From contig JAGTJM010000080.1 of the NCBI GenBank assembly GCA_020747015.1, positions 62,001-126,000 of the forward strand: 64,000 nucleotides of DNA. Direction: 5' to 3'. Shown piece by piece: positions 33,638 to 46,600 of this stretch (positions are counted from its first letter, which is position 1; every line of letters begins with the position of its first letter). The position numbers and the translations under genes were made by a program. Origin of the DNA: Pyrenochaeta sp. MPI-SDFR-AT-0127 (taxonomy: Eukaryota > Ascomycota > Dothideomycetes > Pleosporales > Cucurbitariaceae). The notes under the pieces are model-generated. The model did not search any database, had not been told where the DNA came from, and was given only the letters and a program-made list of their open reading frames with translations.

Positions 33638-36600
33638 ATGGCGGCTCCTGGTGCACGCATGCGGTTAACTGTCGAGGTTCTTCCTCTGACTGCCGACAAT
33701 GCCCATGGTCCATACCAAGCCCAAGCCGTCGCAGCCTTCAAGGGACGCAAGTTCGCCCTACCAGTTCAATTGGAAGACACTTTTGAGCAAGTCTGGGCTC
33801 AAGTCGAGCAGCGATATAAGAAAAATTATTTAAATGCCCAACAAGCTGCGTCAGTCTAGATCAAACCCACCCTGCAGCGTGACGGCCATTGTTGACTGGA
33901 GAGCAGGGCTTTTACCATCAAGAAACTTCAAGATGCATACGATTGCGACCTGGACTTGGGCGACACGGTCAGCGCCATCTTCGAGGGGGAAACAGATCCC
34001 TTGATGCGCATGATCAAGGTCGTGCCTACCTTTGTCAATCGCGACTTCTCTGTCCCCGCAACCTCAAACCTGCTACCCGGCCACGCCCAAAAACGCCTTC
34101 GAGAAGTCAATGCAGAGCATGCAAACAAAAGGCGACGCGTGGAGCTGCAGCAATTGGACAACACACAAGAGGAGCTAGATCCTTTACGCGACCAGCCCAT
34201 CCCAACCACCGAGTCGGAGCGCAGTGGGGAGGACAGCGCTGGAGAAGCTGGGGTTCATGGCGCACGTGATGATCCACAGTCGAGGAGGTCGCGAACTGGA
34301 GATTCTTTAGTCCTTGTTCACGGTGCTCAGACTGGAGAGACTGAATTTGGGCCTGGCGTCAAGGAAGAGTCCCCTGAACTTGGCCTCCCACCAGCTACAA
34401 AACCTCTCACAGCCACACGGGCAGACTCTACGTTCAAGAAACCCTCAATACCTGCATCGAAGACGGTGCCCTACAAATCGCCCCGCGTACCATCCCGAGA
34501 TATCTCCAAGAAAAAGGCCAAGCATGCAGAGGAAGGAACACTTGACACGTCGCCGGAAGATGTAGTAATGCAAGAAGAGTCTGCCGAAGGTAGGTCCGAG
34601 ATCGCAGCTTCGCCAGAATTAGTCTCTCACGAAGCAGCTATCCTTCGATCTCCACGGCCGACTTCCGAGCTATCTCAAGCGACCCCGCCGCCTGCAGCAA
34701 CGAAACGCAGAGATGTATATGATGTTCCTAGCTCGCCCGAATTTTTAAGCAACAGGTCAAAGCAAAAGCCAAAAAAGACGTATTCTCGCTCTCCCCGCAC
34801 TGCGAATACCGTTCAAAAAGAGGTCGATCTACTGAATAGCTCCCGCTTTCTGCCAGCTCATTCCCAGATCAACAACGCAGAGCGACCTGCGCCAAGTTCG
34901 TTGTTAAATAAGGCTCGTGCATTTCAACTACCAGTATCTGATGAAATCGAATCAACTCCGCAAGAAGCGGCTTCGACATCGCGACAAGATCATCGTGCGG
35001 AGAGCTTTGACAGGGATATCGACATGACTACAGCATTCCTGAATAATGCTGGTCAAGCACTCCAAGACGGTACTCATACGCCTGAAAGGGGTGTCTTAGC
35101 GAAATCAGCTCGACCAGGGAGCCTGAAGAAGCCTTCCAAGAAAACGCTGCTCGCTACACCTTCCAGCACCAAACGAGGTGTACAGTTCAATGACGCAGAA
35201 ACTCCAGAAAGAAGCACAAGAGCTCGAGCCGATTCAGATTCGAAGCACAGTATCGTGTCGACACCTAGCTCGACAGATTCCAAAGGCAGAAGACGCGATC
35301 CAGCCATTCAGGCAAGGTTGGACAAGCTGAGAAGTCAAAGAAGCCAAAGAAGGACTTCATCACAAGTAGTTGTCGAGCAGTCTTCGCCCCAAACTTCTAT
35401 TCAGTCACACGCAGATTCACGATCAGCAGGTGAAAGTCCCACGGCGAACAAGGTCTCAGAAAGCATTTCTGAGCCAGTACCGCAATCTACAGAGACTCCG
35501 TTAACGGAAACGACCTCAACTCTTGCTGAAGCACCTCCGTCAGAAAACGTTACTTACAAATTGCTACAACCGCCTCCGGCTCGAACTACGCCCATGAGGA
35601 GTCCGGTCCCACTACCAGATAATGTTAGAGGTAGCACACCTAATGGGTCAGCGGCCGCTTCGGGCAAAAGTAGTGCAACCAATGTTGCTGCGGTCTTTAA
35701 GAAACCCGACCTAAAGCTGTGGAGTACGAAGTCTAATAAGCTAGGTCGTGGGAACTCGTCAGAGAGAGGTGGTTCGGGTTCATCTGAGAGGAGAAGTACC
35801 CCTTTACGGACAGAGGTACGCCTACCCAACAACGCCGCGTCTTCGCTCGATCCTGGCACAGAAGGAACTTTGAGGCGACTGTCTGGCTCTAGTGACGCGA
35901 GTCGCACTTCAATTAGAACAGAAGTTCCACTCCCTTCAAACGTACGACGTTCGAGCAGCAGCGGCAGTACGCAGAAGCCCTCTCTACTGAATGGAAATAG
36001 TACAGCCGCCAAAAAGCCTTCCCCTACTCCAGTCTCGATTCCTCCGAAGCGACGCGGCCGTCCCCCAAAGAATGCTGCTGCCACCTCAATCAAAAACCTT
36101 GGCCCAATACCAGCAGCTAAGCCTGCTTCAAAAATCACATCAGCTGACCCTGTTCCTGATTCGACTCGTGTCAATACTATGGTTGCCGATGAGGCCATCG
36201 TGATATCTAGCCGTGAGCCGACATCTTCAGAGTTGTCCGACTCGGAGGAGGAAGGACTGCAGAAGCCATCCTTGGAGGTTTCGAAGGGAGCGAACAACCA
36301 GCCTGAGCCAGTACTGCAGCCAGCAGAGGGACATGCTCAGCTGCGCATCGTTACTTCTAAAGACAATGAAACAAGCGTGCTGTCTGCGAGCCCTAGTGTG
36401 CAAACATCATCCAAGAAGGCCGTTGAAACCGCAGGTGGACAACAAAAAGAACTTGGAGAGCGTAAGACGGACAACGGGGAAACGACGCAAGCCAAAACTC
36501 TCAACTCGACTGTGATCGATACTGAGCCTCCTGAAAAAGAGACGACTCCATGGACGTCCCAAGAGTGGGGTTTCAGAGGTCTCAGTCAACCAAACGGTAC

Positions 36601-37441
36601 GACTGACATTCACACAGAAGATGCAAGACAGCAAGCTGGCACACCTTCTTTGTCTCAGGCAGTTGCAGACGGCACTGCTGGAGATGACGATCTGGTAGAC
36701 CAGGGATTTAGAGCGGACGATAGGTCAAGATCAGTAAGTGCTGCTGTTTCGACAAGGTCTTCACCAGCTGTCACACGCCGCCCAGCGCGATTTCTGAGCC
36801 ATTCGCCCACGCCAGAAGCGTCGGCAAGCGAGAGTGAATCAGATGAAAGTTCGGCTGCAGCATCAAAAGCCGCCACACCTCCGCCTGAGAATGACAAGGC
36901 GGAAGAGAGTGACAGTGACAGTGACAGCGACAGCGACTCATCCTCTGACAGTGATGAATCTGATCCAGGAATTGAAGACACAGAAGTGCAGGATGTTGCA
37001 GTTGAGCAACTACCAGTCTCCATTGCAAGAACAAGTGCGAACCGCATACCCTCTTCACCACCGCGTCTTACCCACCTCCCAAACTCAACTCCTCTTGTCC
37101 CAGAAACCAGCCAAGTCGCTTTTTCACAATCAGACCCATATACCATTCATAAAACGCCTGTTCCCTTACCACCGCCATCCCAACTGCGTTCCTCTCAATC
37201 AGTCTCCGCACAAGCAGCTGCTCGTCGACCGACTGCACGATACGCCGGCTTCCGAACGCTGAGAGAGCAACTAGCGGACACACAAACTACGCCTACAGCG
37301 ACACAGACTAGAACATACGATCCGCGGACAATGAGTCTAGGAAAACTGGCAGCAAAAGCAAAGAGTGGCACAGTTCTGGGAGCTGATGATGAAAGCAGTG
37401 AAGATGAGAGTAGCAGTAGTAGTAGCAGTGACAGTGATTGA
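33638..37441 (+). CDS. Nucleolar Net1/Dnt1-like protein
   Basis: Two exons, 33638-33849 and 33907-37441, join across a 57-nt GTCAGT...GAGCAG intron and give 1248 residues. The first 110 residues form the Dnt1/Net1-like N-terminal domain: MRLTVEVLPLT, FALPVQLEDTFEQVWAQVEQ, then AFTIKKLQDAYDCDLDLGDT made across the splice, then MIKVVPTFVNRDFSVP. The rest is long, disordered, Ser/Pro/Lys-rich sequence with repeated LRTEVPLP-like motifs (about residues 540-690), an AT-hook-like PPKRRGRPPK, and acidic Ser-Asp repeats near the end. Yeast Net1 and fission-yeast Dnt1 are nucleolar proteins that restrain Cdc14-type phosphatase and act in rDNA silencing and mitotic exit; the same role is inferred here. 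The start could also be the ATG 21 bases downstream. Confidence 0.82.
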
Positions 37442-38748
37442 AGAAGACAACTCAGTCTTTAATGACGTATTATTTGCTATGTCAGACTGCTTTTGCGCGT
37501 CAATTTTGGGTATTGGGCATCCTGGAAGCTACATGAGATGACGACATTCCCGTGTCGCAGGCAATTGGCATAATCATCAAGCTTAAAGTTCATCAAGCGG
37601 GACGCGGCTCTCCTATTGGCTTGAGACACCATCCAGACACTACATGAGTAGACGTTATCGCAAATATTGGCATATATTACTTAACGCAATAACCTACCTA
37701 ATCAAATAATGTGACATTTCACACTATTGCCCCTTCAAAACATGGAAAGTGGCCGGCAGACGTTTTCTGCCCTGCTAGTGAAGTTGGCGGTTTCAAGACA
37801 AATATGAAAAGGTATAAGTTCTGTGGTGTCAGGAGACTTACTAGCACGCAGGAATTCTTTCGGCACAATCTTGGAGACGTGGACATTGAACACATGCAAT
37901 TGGGCTTCACAATTAAAAAAAACCAGTAGAATACAAGCTGAATCATCTTGGGCGATGGCTCTAGGATAGCTGTACAGCCAGGATTGCTGCATGTAGTTTA
38001 TGTGCCTCAATATCTATGCATTCTAATATCTGATGTAGTTTGAAGGAAAACTCCATGCCTGTGCACCGAGGCGCTCTGCGTCGCAGCACATCACAACTAA
38101 TTTTCCACGCAACAACATCAAATCGTGGCAAAGAAATATTAAACCACCGGATTAAAGAATACAAAATATCTGCCTCGGCTCAAAATTGTATGAGTACGAA
38201 TACAGTATATCTTCTATTTGACGTGCGACACCAATTCACACTTGGATAGAGGCTAACCTTCGTAACTGTACTTTGGCCTTTGTTGCTATTGAATTGAAAC
38301 ATTCTATGTGGAAAACCTGCCAGATATAGATCGAAAACAGCAGCTGCTTTTTCAAAAGTTCTTACCATCATGTGTGTGGGTCTTTCGAATTTCCATGTCA
38401 TATCAGGCTCAGTTTATAAATTACGGTCGCAACTTGAGTTCACAAAATACTGCAAATGAGATATCTCCGTTATACCTACCTTGACAGGCGCACAACTCCG
38501 TTGCTCCTGAAAGTCGGCGTAAATCATGAGTTCAATTGTTCATTTACATTAAAATATTATCTTCTAAAGCCTGTCATATACGGCCTCGACATTCTAACCC
38601 CGATGCTTTCCAGTCCAATTGATGTGACCAGACTGTCACCCCTACGCAGTCGAATTCGTTTGAGAGTGCTGGAGAGTACTGCTATCTTTGCCTTTGTCTT
38701 TGGCAATGAAGGCAGTGACTTCCTGTTGGCCGTCACCCTTCTCACATC
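37442..38748. other. AT-rich region with a coding-like remnant
   Basis: This lies between the Net1/Dnt1-like gene and a HET gene. The minus strand between about 38402 and 37737 has stretches that read like exons, listed separately. Elsewhere nothing is supportable. Confidence 0.35.
37737..38403 (-). pseudogene. Possible gene remnant
   Basis: On the minus strand several protein-like pieces follow each other with splice-like borders: GFPHRMFQFNSNKGQST after a GTAAGA...GGCAG gap, then ISLPRFDVVAWKISCDVLRR and MEFSFKLHQILECIDIEAHK ending in a stop at about 37961, then VHVSKIVPKEFLRA ending at a GTAAGT donor. I could not join them into one open frame, so this may be a decayed gene or a chance pattern in AT-rich DNA. 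No family is recognised. Confidence 0.25.
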
Positions 38749-40840
38749 TTACACTATTTCAAACTCCTGTTCAACAAGTTTCCCTTCTGTGATGAGTTTC
38801 CCAACCTCCCCATCCATATAACCTAGGACAAAACAGGTTCCAACATGTTCATATCTGTCTTCGAGTTTTCTTAACAATATTGGCATGGGAGACCCACCGA
38901 CTACACAAACTTTGTCACCAATGGAAGCATCTTTAGGACCCAACCCAATATAACCATGCTTTGTATGAAACAATCGGCGGCGAGAAGGCCTCTTAGCCCT
39001 CAGTATTCTTTTCACAAAGGATGAATTCATGAATACGCTCTTCATTCTTTCAACTGTTTTATCAATTTGTTCTCCGAGTTGCGTTAAATCCTGTTCAGAG
39101 AAGAGCACCGTCAGAGCGTTACGAAATAACTCCGTTCTCAACTCTTCGGACTCTATGTCAACTTGCTCCCGATAATCGAAATTCAATATCAGTAGCCCCA
39201 CCATGCGTGCTTGAGTCTCAAAGTCAAGGGCGTCCATACGACACGGTGTCCTGGAATCTATCATGTCGAAAAACAATGTGCGAACGAAAGCCTGAAACTT
39301 GGTTATGCCGGTCGGGTACATCAGAGACCGGTCTGCGTTCTCTGCATAATCTCGATAAAACGCTTCGAAGCGCGGCTCAACAAATATCTTACGTGATTCA
39401 ACTCGAGTAATCATATCGCATTCACAACCTGTAACTAGTAGAACCTCATCGGCCTTGATTCGGCTCACTGTTCTCATGCCTTTGTCTGCCATATAAAGGT
39501 CTCGCTTGAGGCAACCTGACGGCCAGTGTTGTGCTTCAGTGCTATAGTCAGGTAACCAGGATGGAAGGCGATGAGGGTTCGGAGTACAACGGCGATCTCC
39601 CGCAAAAGCGAGAAATTTCAATGGAATGTCCATTTGGCGCATGTATTGGTCATGTAGCCTGCTGAAGACTTGCTTGATGGTCATGGTGTAGTCAACAGTC
39701 ATCCCACCAGTCATAGAGCAAAGGGCAAACACTTTGTCCTGCGGCTCGGAAGTATGAAACGCAATGCCAAGTTGTACAGCCTTATAGAAGTCATACTGTT
39801 TAGATGAGTGGAAGCGCTCTTTTAAATCGTACCACTTTTCCAGTCGGCTGATTAGTAGTCTCGGTTCCAACCAGCTCTTTGACTCCGGAGAAACCCAACT
39901 AGGGGCTTCTCCGAGGTCCAAGACTACGATTACCCATTCCAAGAACAGCTTGAGTAGAGTTCCCTTTACGCTTGCATTGTCTTGAGTCCAAAAAAATATG
40001 CCTGCGAGCAGCTGCCACTTCTTGTATGATCCATAGACGTGTGAAGTAAGGATGGCCAAAAAACGTGGCCAGAGCCTTCCAGAGAGCAGGACTTTCTCCA
40101 GGCGTAATGACTCTACCATCTAATGACACGTCTTCCTTCGTCCAGCCCAGCAAGACATCTCGATCATGCTTGGCATCAATCCAGTACATTGTATGCGTAC
40201 TGACTTGAGATTCCAGTCTCTTAAGCATTTGAAATGTCAATATAATGTCCGTGAGCACTCCATCCCCCCAACGAAAAGAGGGGCCTTTCCAAGGAGAATG
40301 CAACCAGCTTATTACAACTGCTGCCCGGGAATAGATCTGATACATTATGCCGACCTGATGATTCCGCTCAACAACATCTTCTTGGTCTATACATATGGCA
40401 TCGGCCCAAAGATAGTGCAGTGGCTTTTGTGGCTTTCCATCGTCCAGACACCATATTCCTTGTCGACTTCGAAACTCAACCAAAGCTTCAGCGAGATTCT
40501 TCGTGATCTTCATTGGATAACCATGGACTTTAATGGTGACAGTGTCACGTGCATCGCCCCAGGTGTAGGATAAGGCGCCATAACGTGGATTGTCGTCGAG
40601 TGAGACCGCAACGAGCTGACACTCAAGAGGTTCATCAAGGTTACTTGCTGGCTTTATATGAATGAGACGGATCTCGCGGCGATCCCATTGCAGAGAGTTA
40701 TAGACTGGTCCGATATTGGGTTGATCTGGCCTTTGTATGCGATGATGGTTGCCTAGCTCTCTTGTAGCTCCAAATGGTAATGGCCGTGACCACGGTGCTG
40801 TTACATGAGCACGAGGTACCCCAAGAAAACTTGTCGCCAT
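38749..40840 (-). CDS. HET-domain protein with one-base frameshift
   Basis: Start is ATG at 40838-40840 (MATSFLGVPRA); the frame runs to about 39997, and the protein then continues in another frame to the stop at 38749. The switch is at a run of seven A on the plus strand (39990-39996, T7 in the gene); six would keep one frame, and the span is 3n+1 bases, as expected for one extra base. The HET domain is clear: RYGALSYTWGDA, LWADAICIDQED, VGIMYQIYSRA, FTRLWIIQEVAAA. After the shift come AFHTSEPQDKVFALC and RLPSWLPDYS, also typical of the family, so both halves belong together. Either the gene is disabled, or the run is a sequencing error or a strain variant. The intact product would have about 696 residues and a role in incompatibility. 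Confidence 0.78.
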
Positions 40841-41582
40841 CGCAACGTAACGTAACAGACTCCCAATATGCCGTGGATGGTGTTGGTGATCGGCTAGAAT
40901 GCTGCGGAGGGTCGGCTGAGTCAAGTACACCAATGGTGCCTGAGGCGCCCTAATTGCAGGTAAATGCCTGTATCAATACCGATAAATAACAGCTAAGCTA
41001 CTTTCAGCCAGTTAGATGGCATCTGCTAATTCCGGGTTGTGGCACTCTGGTGTCGCTCTCGAGAAGAACCATAATTTGACACATTTCTTTTGGCAGAATG
41101 CATGAACTTTGGTGCTGCCGTCCGAAGTAAAGCGCTCATAGTGAGCCCACGGCATGGCAAGCAAGAGCCATTTCTAGAAGTTGTCAGGAGGGAATGTAGT
41201 TTACGGTCCAAAGCTGTTCCAAGCACGTCAAGCTCCTGAGTCGCTGTTGGATCTACATCGAGCAGTATGCATCCCGTCCCACCACGCAGGGACGGGCGTT
41301 ACTGCATTGTTTCCACGCTATAGTTTGCTGGCGTTGCGAATTGGGCTGATCAATGGAGAGACATCAACTATGACCAGGAGAGAGTGTGCAAAGCAAGTCC
41401 CAGAGAGACAACAAAATAGAGAATTACGTAGGGTATCGTTGTCGAGAGACAAAACCTCCTGCCACCACACCAGCAGAAACCAACCAAAATACAGTACAAA
41501 AGAAAAGAACGCGAAGCGTCACAGTCTGGATATTCTTTCAATTTTGCCTCCAAAATCCTTTCCTCGTCGCTGTGGAAACGCT
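40841..41582. other. Intergenic, no gene seen
   Basis: Promoter side of the HET gene and 3' side of the PLAC8 gene. Frames on the plus strand at 41181-41822 are shadows of the PLAC8 gene plus flank. Confidence 0.4.
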
Positions 41583-42213
41583 CTATGCCTTCTGGCCGGG
41601 CATGACCATCTGGGCACCGCCCGTGTACTGCTGGTCGACGACACCGCCACTTCCTTCGCCCAAGAGTGCCTTGGACTCCTTCTCTGCCTGCACAATGGTG
41701 CAGCACAGACAGCATGCGGACTTGACGAGATCGTTGACGCAGGATCCTTCGAGGCTGTGCTTCTCGCGCAGCTCGGCGGATTGCACGGCTTGCATCAGGA
41801 AGGAGGCACCGATGCAGGATGAGAGGTAGAAGAGGATGCACTGGAGAGTGTTAGCTAGAGTCGAACGTAGATGGGTGGAAGGAGATGGGGAAATGGGAAA
41901 TAACGTACAGATGTGTTGACTGGCTCATATGTGCTCATGTCACCATTGTGCTCCATGCGGTGATATGTCTTTCCGAACGTGACGCAGGGAACACAGCAAG
42001 TAATGCAGCCTATGTCTCTTATTAGTCGCTACTTTTTAGACAGTTTCATTGAAGATGGAAAAACATACAGAGATCCGGAGGCGAGAAGCATCCCCAAAGG
42101 CTTGCACTCCATGGCTTGCCAGTCGTCTTGGAGCTAATCTTGCCACCCTCGAGGCTGCGGTTGGCCTTGACCTTCCAGTTCTGGATGACGTTGCTGTCGA
42201 TGAAGCCAGACAT
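41583..42213 (-). CDS. PLAC8 family cysteine-rich protein
   Basis: Three exons, 42213-42069, 42009-41909 and 41840-41583, with introns GTATGT...CATAG and GTACGT...CTCCAG, give 167 residues. PLAC8 marks are the Cys-rich CCITCCVPCVTFGKTYHRM formed after the first splice, a hydrophobic CILFYLSSCIGASFLMQ segment, and CCLCCTIVQAEKE before the C-terminus. Family members are small membrane-associated proteins linked to metal tolerance and cell-size control in plants and fungi; the role here is inferred only at family level. The N-terminus (MSGFIDSNVIQNWKVKA) lacks a signal peptide. Length is usual for the family. Confidence 0.88.
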
Positions 42214-43695
42214 GTTGTCGGTAGATGAGAATGATATGTGAAGAAGAAGGGTGGGAGAGTGGAAATACTGAAGAGATCTTAGATCTGATTCCAAATAGCC
42301 TTAGAAAGAGCGAGGGAGAGAATTCACTCTATTTGGAAAAAAAAAGAAAAGAATCACTTCAAACGGTTTCCTCACGTCCTCAAGAAAGAGGCGCCTGGGT
42401 CTTATCTTAAATCCCCTCTTCCCCCTTGTCCACTCTCGTAAAAAGAACCAGCACACAAGAAAAAAAATCGCGGCCCAACTCAAACGCCATCTTACATCTC
42501 CACAAGCATTATCCAGCCCAAAAATCTTAGCTTCGTGTCGATGCCCTCGTCTCCGCTGCCGCCCTTTCGGATCGACCACAGAAAGACCCCACCCCTGCTG
42601 CGAACGTTTGGAAATACGGCTCGCGAAAGCGAGCAACATCGCCAATCATCCGTGCCGCTCAATGCTACGCGAGGGCCACACGCAAAGCTTGATTGTTTGA
42701 CCGGTGGCTGTGGGGTTCAGCTGTGCGGCCAGCTGGGGGCAATGGGGAGATGGTGATGTGCGCCACGTTAAGCGAGTGGAGATGACAGGTTGGTGTGTGG
42801 GTTTTTGGCGAAGAAGGGCTGAGAAAATGATGGCTGAGATAAAAATAAATCGTGTCCTCGATACGAATTTACCTCTACAGATGGAGTGTGTAGCAATTAT
42901 AAGTTGGGGGTGGCATGGAGATAGGAGGTGTAATCAATTACATGCATTCTTTACACTATGCAAGAAACATCTGGGCTCGTAGTTTGGGTACGTGTTGTTG
43001 CTGCTTTCAGCTCATAGTCTACCAAGAGGAGAAAAGGGGTGATATGAGTCCGACGGAAGTTTCCATCGCCATAAGCCCTGCACTTCAGCCTCAAGTCTAG
43101 GCAGATACGAGTGGGTGCAGGACACCAAGTGTGAAATAAGGCACGAGCTTTTGGCCCCCATATCGAGGTCAGGGGCACAAACTCGGTCAAACATGAGGCA
43201 AGCAAAGGTAAATAAGAGTGCAAAATCCATGCATTGCCTATCTGTGTGGCTCCTATCCTCAAACTTTCCCCCCGCACAACGCAGTCTCGTATAGCATGTC
43301 CAAATACCATCATAGCAGGCACATTTGTGAGCGCTGAACATCGCTCGTAACCAAAAGTTTCCAAATCAAACGAAGAAGGGAGACGGGGATATCTCAGCGA
43401 AGGTGGACGCGGAATGCCAATGCTAATGCCAGGCCGCCAAAACAAACAATAAACGTGCCTGCAGTGAGCAGGCGGGTATGCGAAGAGAATCAAAAGCCTT
43501 GAGATGCAACAAATGATGCCCTCAAATCCAAACGCCAATATGTCATGTGCCGCAAATTACGCTGTACATGATAACAATGAAGAAATCGGCAAAGCCCATA
43601 GATCCAGTCCTGGGTCCTGAATTAAGAATCAAAAATTAGGAGAATTCTGATTAGATCGCAGTTGCGATTCGGTCATGGCAGTTGCGCAAGTTCGT
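42214..43695. other. Intergenic region
   Basis: Holds the PLAC8 promoter (A-rich run at 42339-42350, CT-rich sequence at 42470-42560) and the 3' flank of the RhoGAP gene. A 195-codon minus frame at 42951-43538 has no motif and unusual Cys/Arg/Pro content and is not called. Confidence 0.4.
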
Positions 43696-46600
43696 TTAGT
43701 CGAACGCGGTCTCTTCTCGTACCATTAGGGGGTTTTGTCGTGGATCCATGCGTTGGTCCATCCGATTGTTCGGCGGGTTCGAGCCATTTGACCCTTTACG
43801 TTGGCCTCCCATGCCCATCTGCATGAGAAGCATGCCGCTCTCTCGTCGTCGCTGTCGTTGCTCTCTGGCGCTGCCAGACTGAATAGCGCCATTGAGGCTT
43901 CCATAGCCTTCTCCCTGGTATGGTTGTTCGTAGGCCGGGGCATCGTAGCTAGGGCGGATTGGAATGAACCCAGAGTCATAGCCACCGTACTGCGCTTGCT
44001 GATGCTGCTGCTGCTGCTGCGGAGGCTGTGGCGGCGGGTAATTTGGAGCGGCGTTCGCTTGGAAGTTTGGTGGCGGCCGGTCATATCGTTGCTGAAAGGA
44101 AGTCTCGTTGTAGGCAGGCGTCGGAAGGTCCGAAAACATCTGCCGCCTTGGAGAGCGAATAGCATCATCTCCCAGGTTGGACGTATTATTGCGTATCTCA
44201 TGAATTGGAGAACTCGCTTCGTCAAGAGCTGTGCCGAAAATGTCGGCATAATCCGTGAGGAAAAAGGAGATGAGAGGCGCCGGAATATTAAGAGTGGGAG
44301 CGAAGACAATGCCAACGTTTCGAACAGTCATCTTGTTCACCGCGGAATTGTCGACAATCTCGATTAAGAACGAAGACAAGTGACGCAGTAACTCAAAGTT
44401 GGACTTTGGCAGCTTGTGCACGAGAACATTGAAAGTCTGGATCTTTTTGCTGCGCTCGTCCATGTCTACGGTCTGTTAGTTCTGAATGATGGAGAGAATA
44501 AGGGGAGTACTTACCAAGGACCTTCAAGAAGTCAAGATGCAGTTCTCGAGTTAGGATAGAAGCAGGAAGCTCCCGCAAGTACAACTTGAGCAGTGAAGCA
44601 ACCGCATGGACATCATAATACTGCCCTTCTAAAAGTCTAATATCACCCTCGTTATTGAACCGATCGCGTAGACCTTTGATAACGATGTTCGATCCACTAA
44701 GCCTGAAGAGACCCTCCTCGCTAATGGCTTGCTTGACCTTGAGATACTCTAAGCATCGGTAAACGACAGCTGGCAGAGGCACAGTAACACCGGCAGGCTG
44801 GGTGAAATCGACAGCTTCCTGGAGAGGAATACCAAAAATGCTGCGGTTGGGGGGCAACACTCGTTGTTGCTCCACGGGTGGCTGTAGTTGGTTGGTGATT
44901 TGAACAGGTACAAGGTCGGAAGAACCGCGACCACGGAAACCAAAGATACTCCGTTTCTTGTCCTTGACCGCAGTGGGCCCAGGTGCCAGCTTGTTACCCC
45001 AGTTCCCAACATCTCTGATAGGGGTTCCATTGCTTGGGGCGGATATGGCCGGGAAGTGACCAAGAGCGTCTTGTGAGAACGACGAGTTCTTTGGCGACCC
45101 TCGCGATGGTTTCACTCCCATAGCTTCTCGATGGTTCGGACCACGGACCGGAGCTTCGGCCGCTACAGTGTCGTCATAACTAAGACCCTGCAGCCGGTCT
45201 TGATTCTCAATGTCTGGACTTTCTTTCCGTTGAGAACGAGCCGAGTCTTGACTAGGCTGTTGCTTCTGCAAACGTGCCGACGGAGCGACTTGTATCTCGG
45301 TAGGTGATGACTCTTCTGGGTAGTCGACATGTTGTAAGAGTGCGTCAACCCATGCATCTCGCTCCTCGTCGTTCTCCGCGCAAAGCACGTGACGTACTAA
45401 GCTTGAAGAGTCTTTCCTCTTCGGCTCAAGAATGAGAAAGGCATGTCGATACTGGTTGTCTTCCGAGTCGTCTCGCCGCTGCGGAGACTGGTTGGATTGC
45501 TGTTGTGATTGTTTGCCAATCTGAGCGTTCTGTAGCTTGATAGTCCCAAGATGAGCACCGCCTTCTGATTCGTAGTATCGGAACTCAGGTCCGTCCAGGA
45601 CAAAGAAGCGAGCCTTCCAGCCGCCAAAGTTCTTGCCGCGCTTGGTCAGATAGCCTTCCTTGCGCTGCCGTGTCTTTGGCGCGGATACAGTCGGACCCAC
45701 GGAGGCCTCTGGGGCTAATCTATCGCCAGCTTGTGCGCCTATGACGTCGGTGGAAAGGTACTCGCAAACAATCAAGGCTGTCTTCTCGTTCATAGGTGTC
45801 TCCAGCATGACATCAAAGTACTGGTTGAGCGCAACTCTCCGGGCATCAATCCTGGCAGGAGCATGGCCACTAAAAAGAGCCCGCTCAGGAAGTCTGCCGT
45901 GGAAGTCACACATGGATCGGAGCTGAGCATCGAGAGTGGGCAGCGTAGCAATCGTCTTTTCCACACGCCAAAGTTGTTTGTTATCAGACCGGGCGTAAAT
46001 GGCAAGAATGAAGACTGGATCTTCTTCCTGAGGCCTTGGGGCGAGAAAGCTCAGGCGAGACGGTCGAAGACGGGATGAGAAGACCTTGACCTCAATCGAG
46101 GGTAAGGCATTTGGAGGCAGCAAAAGGCCCGGATAATGGTCCGACACAAGGCCCCGATAGATGTGCTCTGCATCTGAAACTTCATTCAAAGTGCTGGCGT
46201 CGGAGTCTGGGCTCGGCTGCGCATTGGGCACTTTTAGGAAATCCGACGCTGCATTGTTGCTTGGCTGGGCGGGTTTCTGAGTCTGAATCGCCGGAGGGGA
46301 CTGATATGACTGTGGCGTGTTTGGTGGCAGTGGGACTGCTGGTTGCAGCGGCCGTGTTTGATGGACTAATGCGCTAGGGGACATGGGTGGGGAGGCTAAT
46401 GTTTGTTTTGGGTTTCTTGGCAACGGCGACCCTAGTGGTCTATCTCCGGGGCGCGGGCTGGATGGAAGGCCGGGACTCATTAGCGGCGAGGAGAGAGACG
46501 CTACGCTGCGGTTGGCCATCATCGAGCTATCTGAAGTGGCAGGGCTGAGCATCGCGTTGAGAGAGTTTGCGGGGGGATGGCGTGGAGACAGTGGGAGACC

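Noticed and set aside
35554..36297. 247-codon minus frame inside the Net1/Dnt1-like gene
   Set aside because: Antisense shadow of Ser/Pro-rich coding sequence.
41181..41822. 213-codon plus frame
   Set aside because: Antisense to the well-supported PLAC8 exons.
42951..43538. 195-codon minus frame downstream of the Bem3-like gene
   Set aside because: No recognisable domain, unusual Cys/Arg content, lies in the likely 3' flank.
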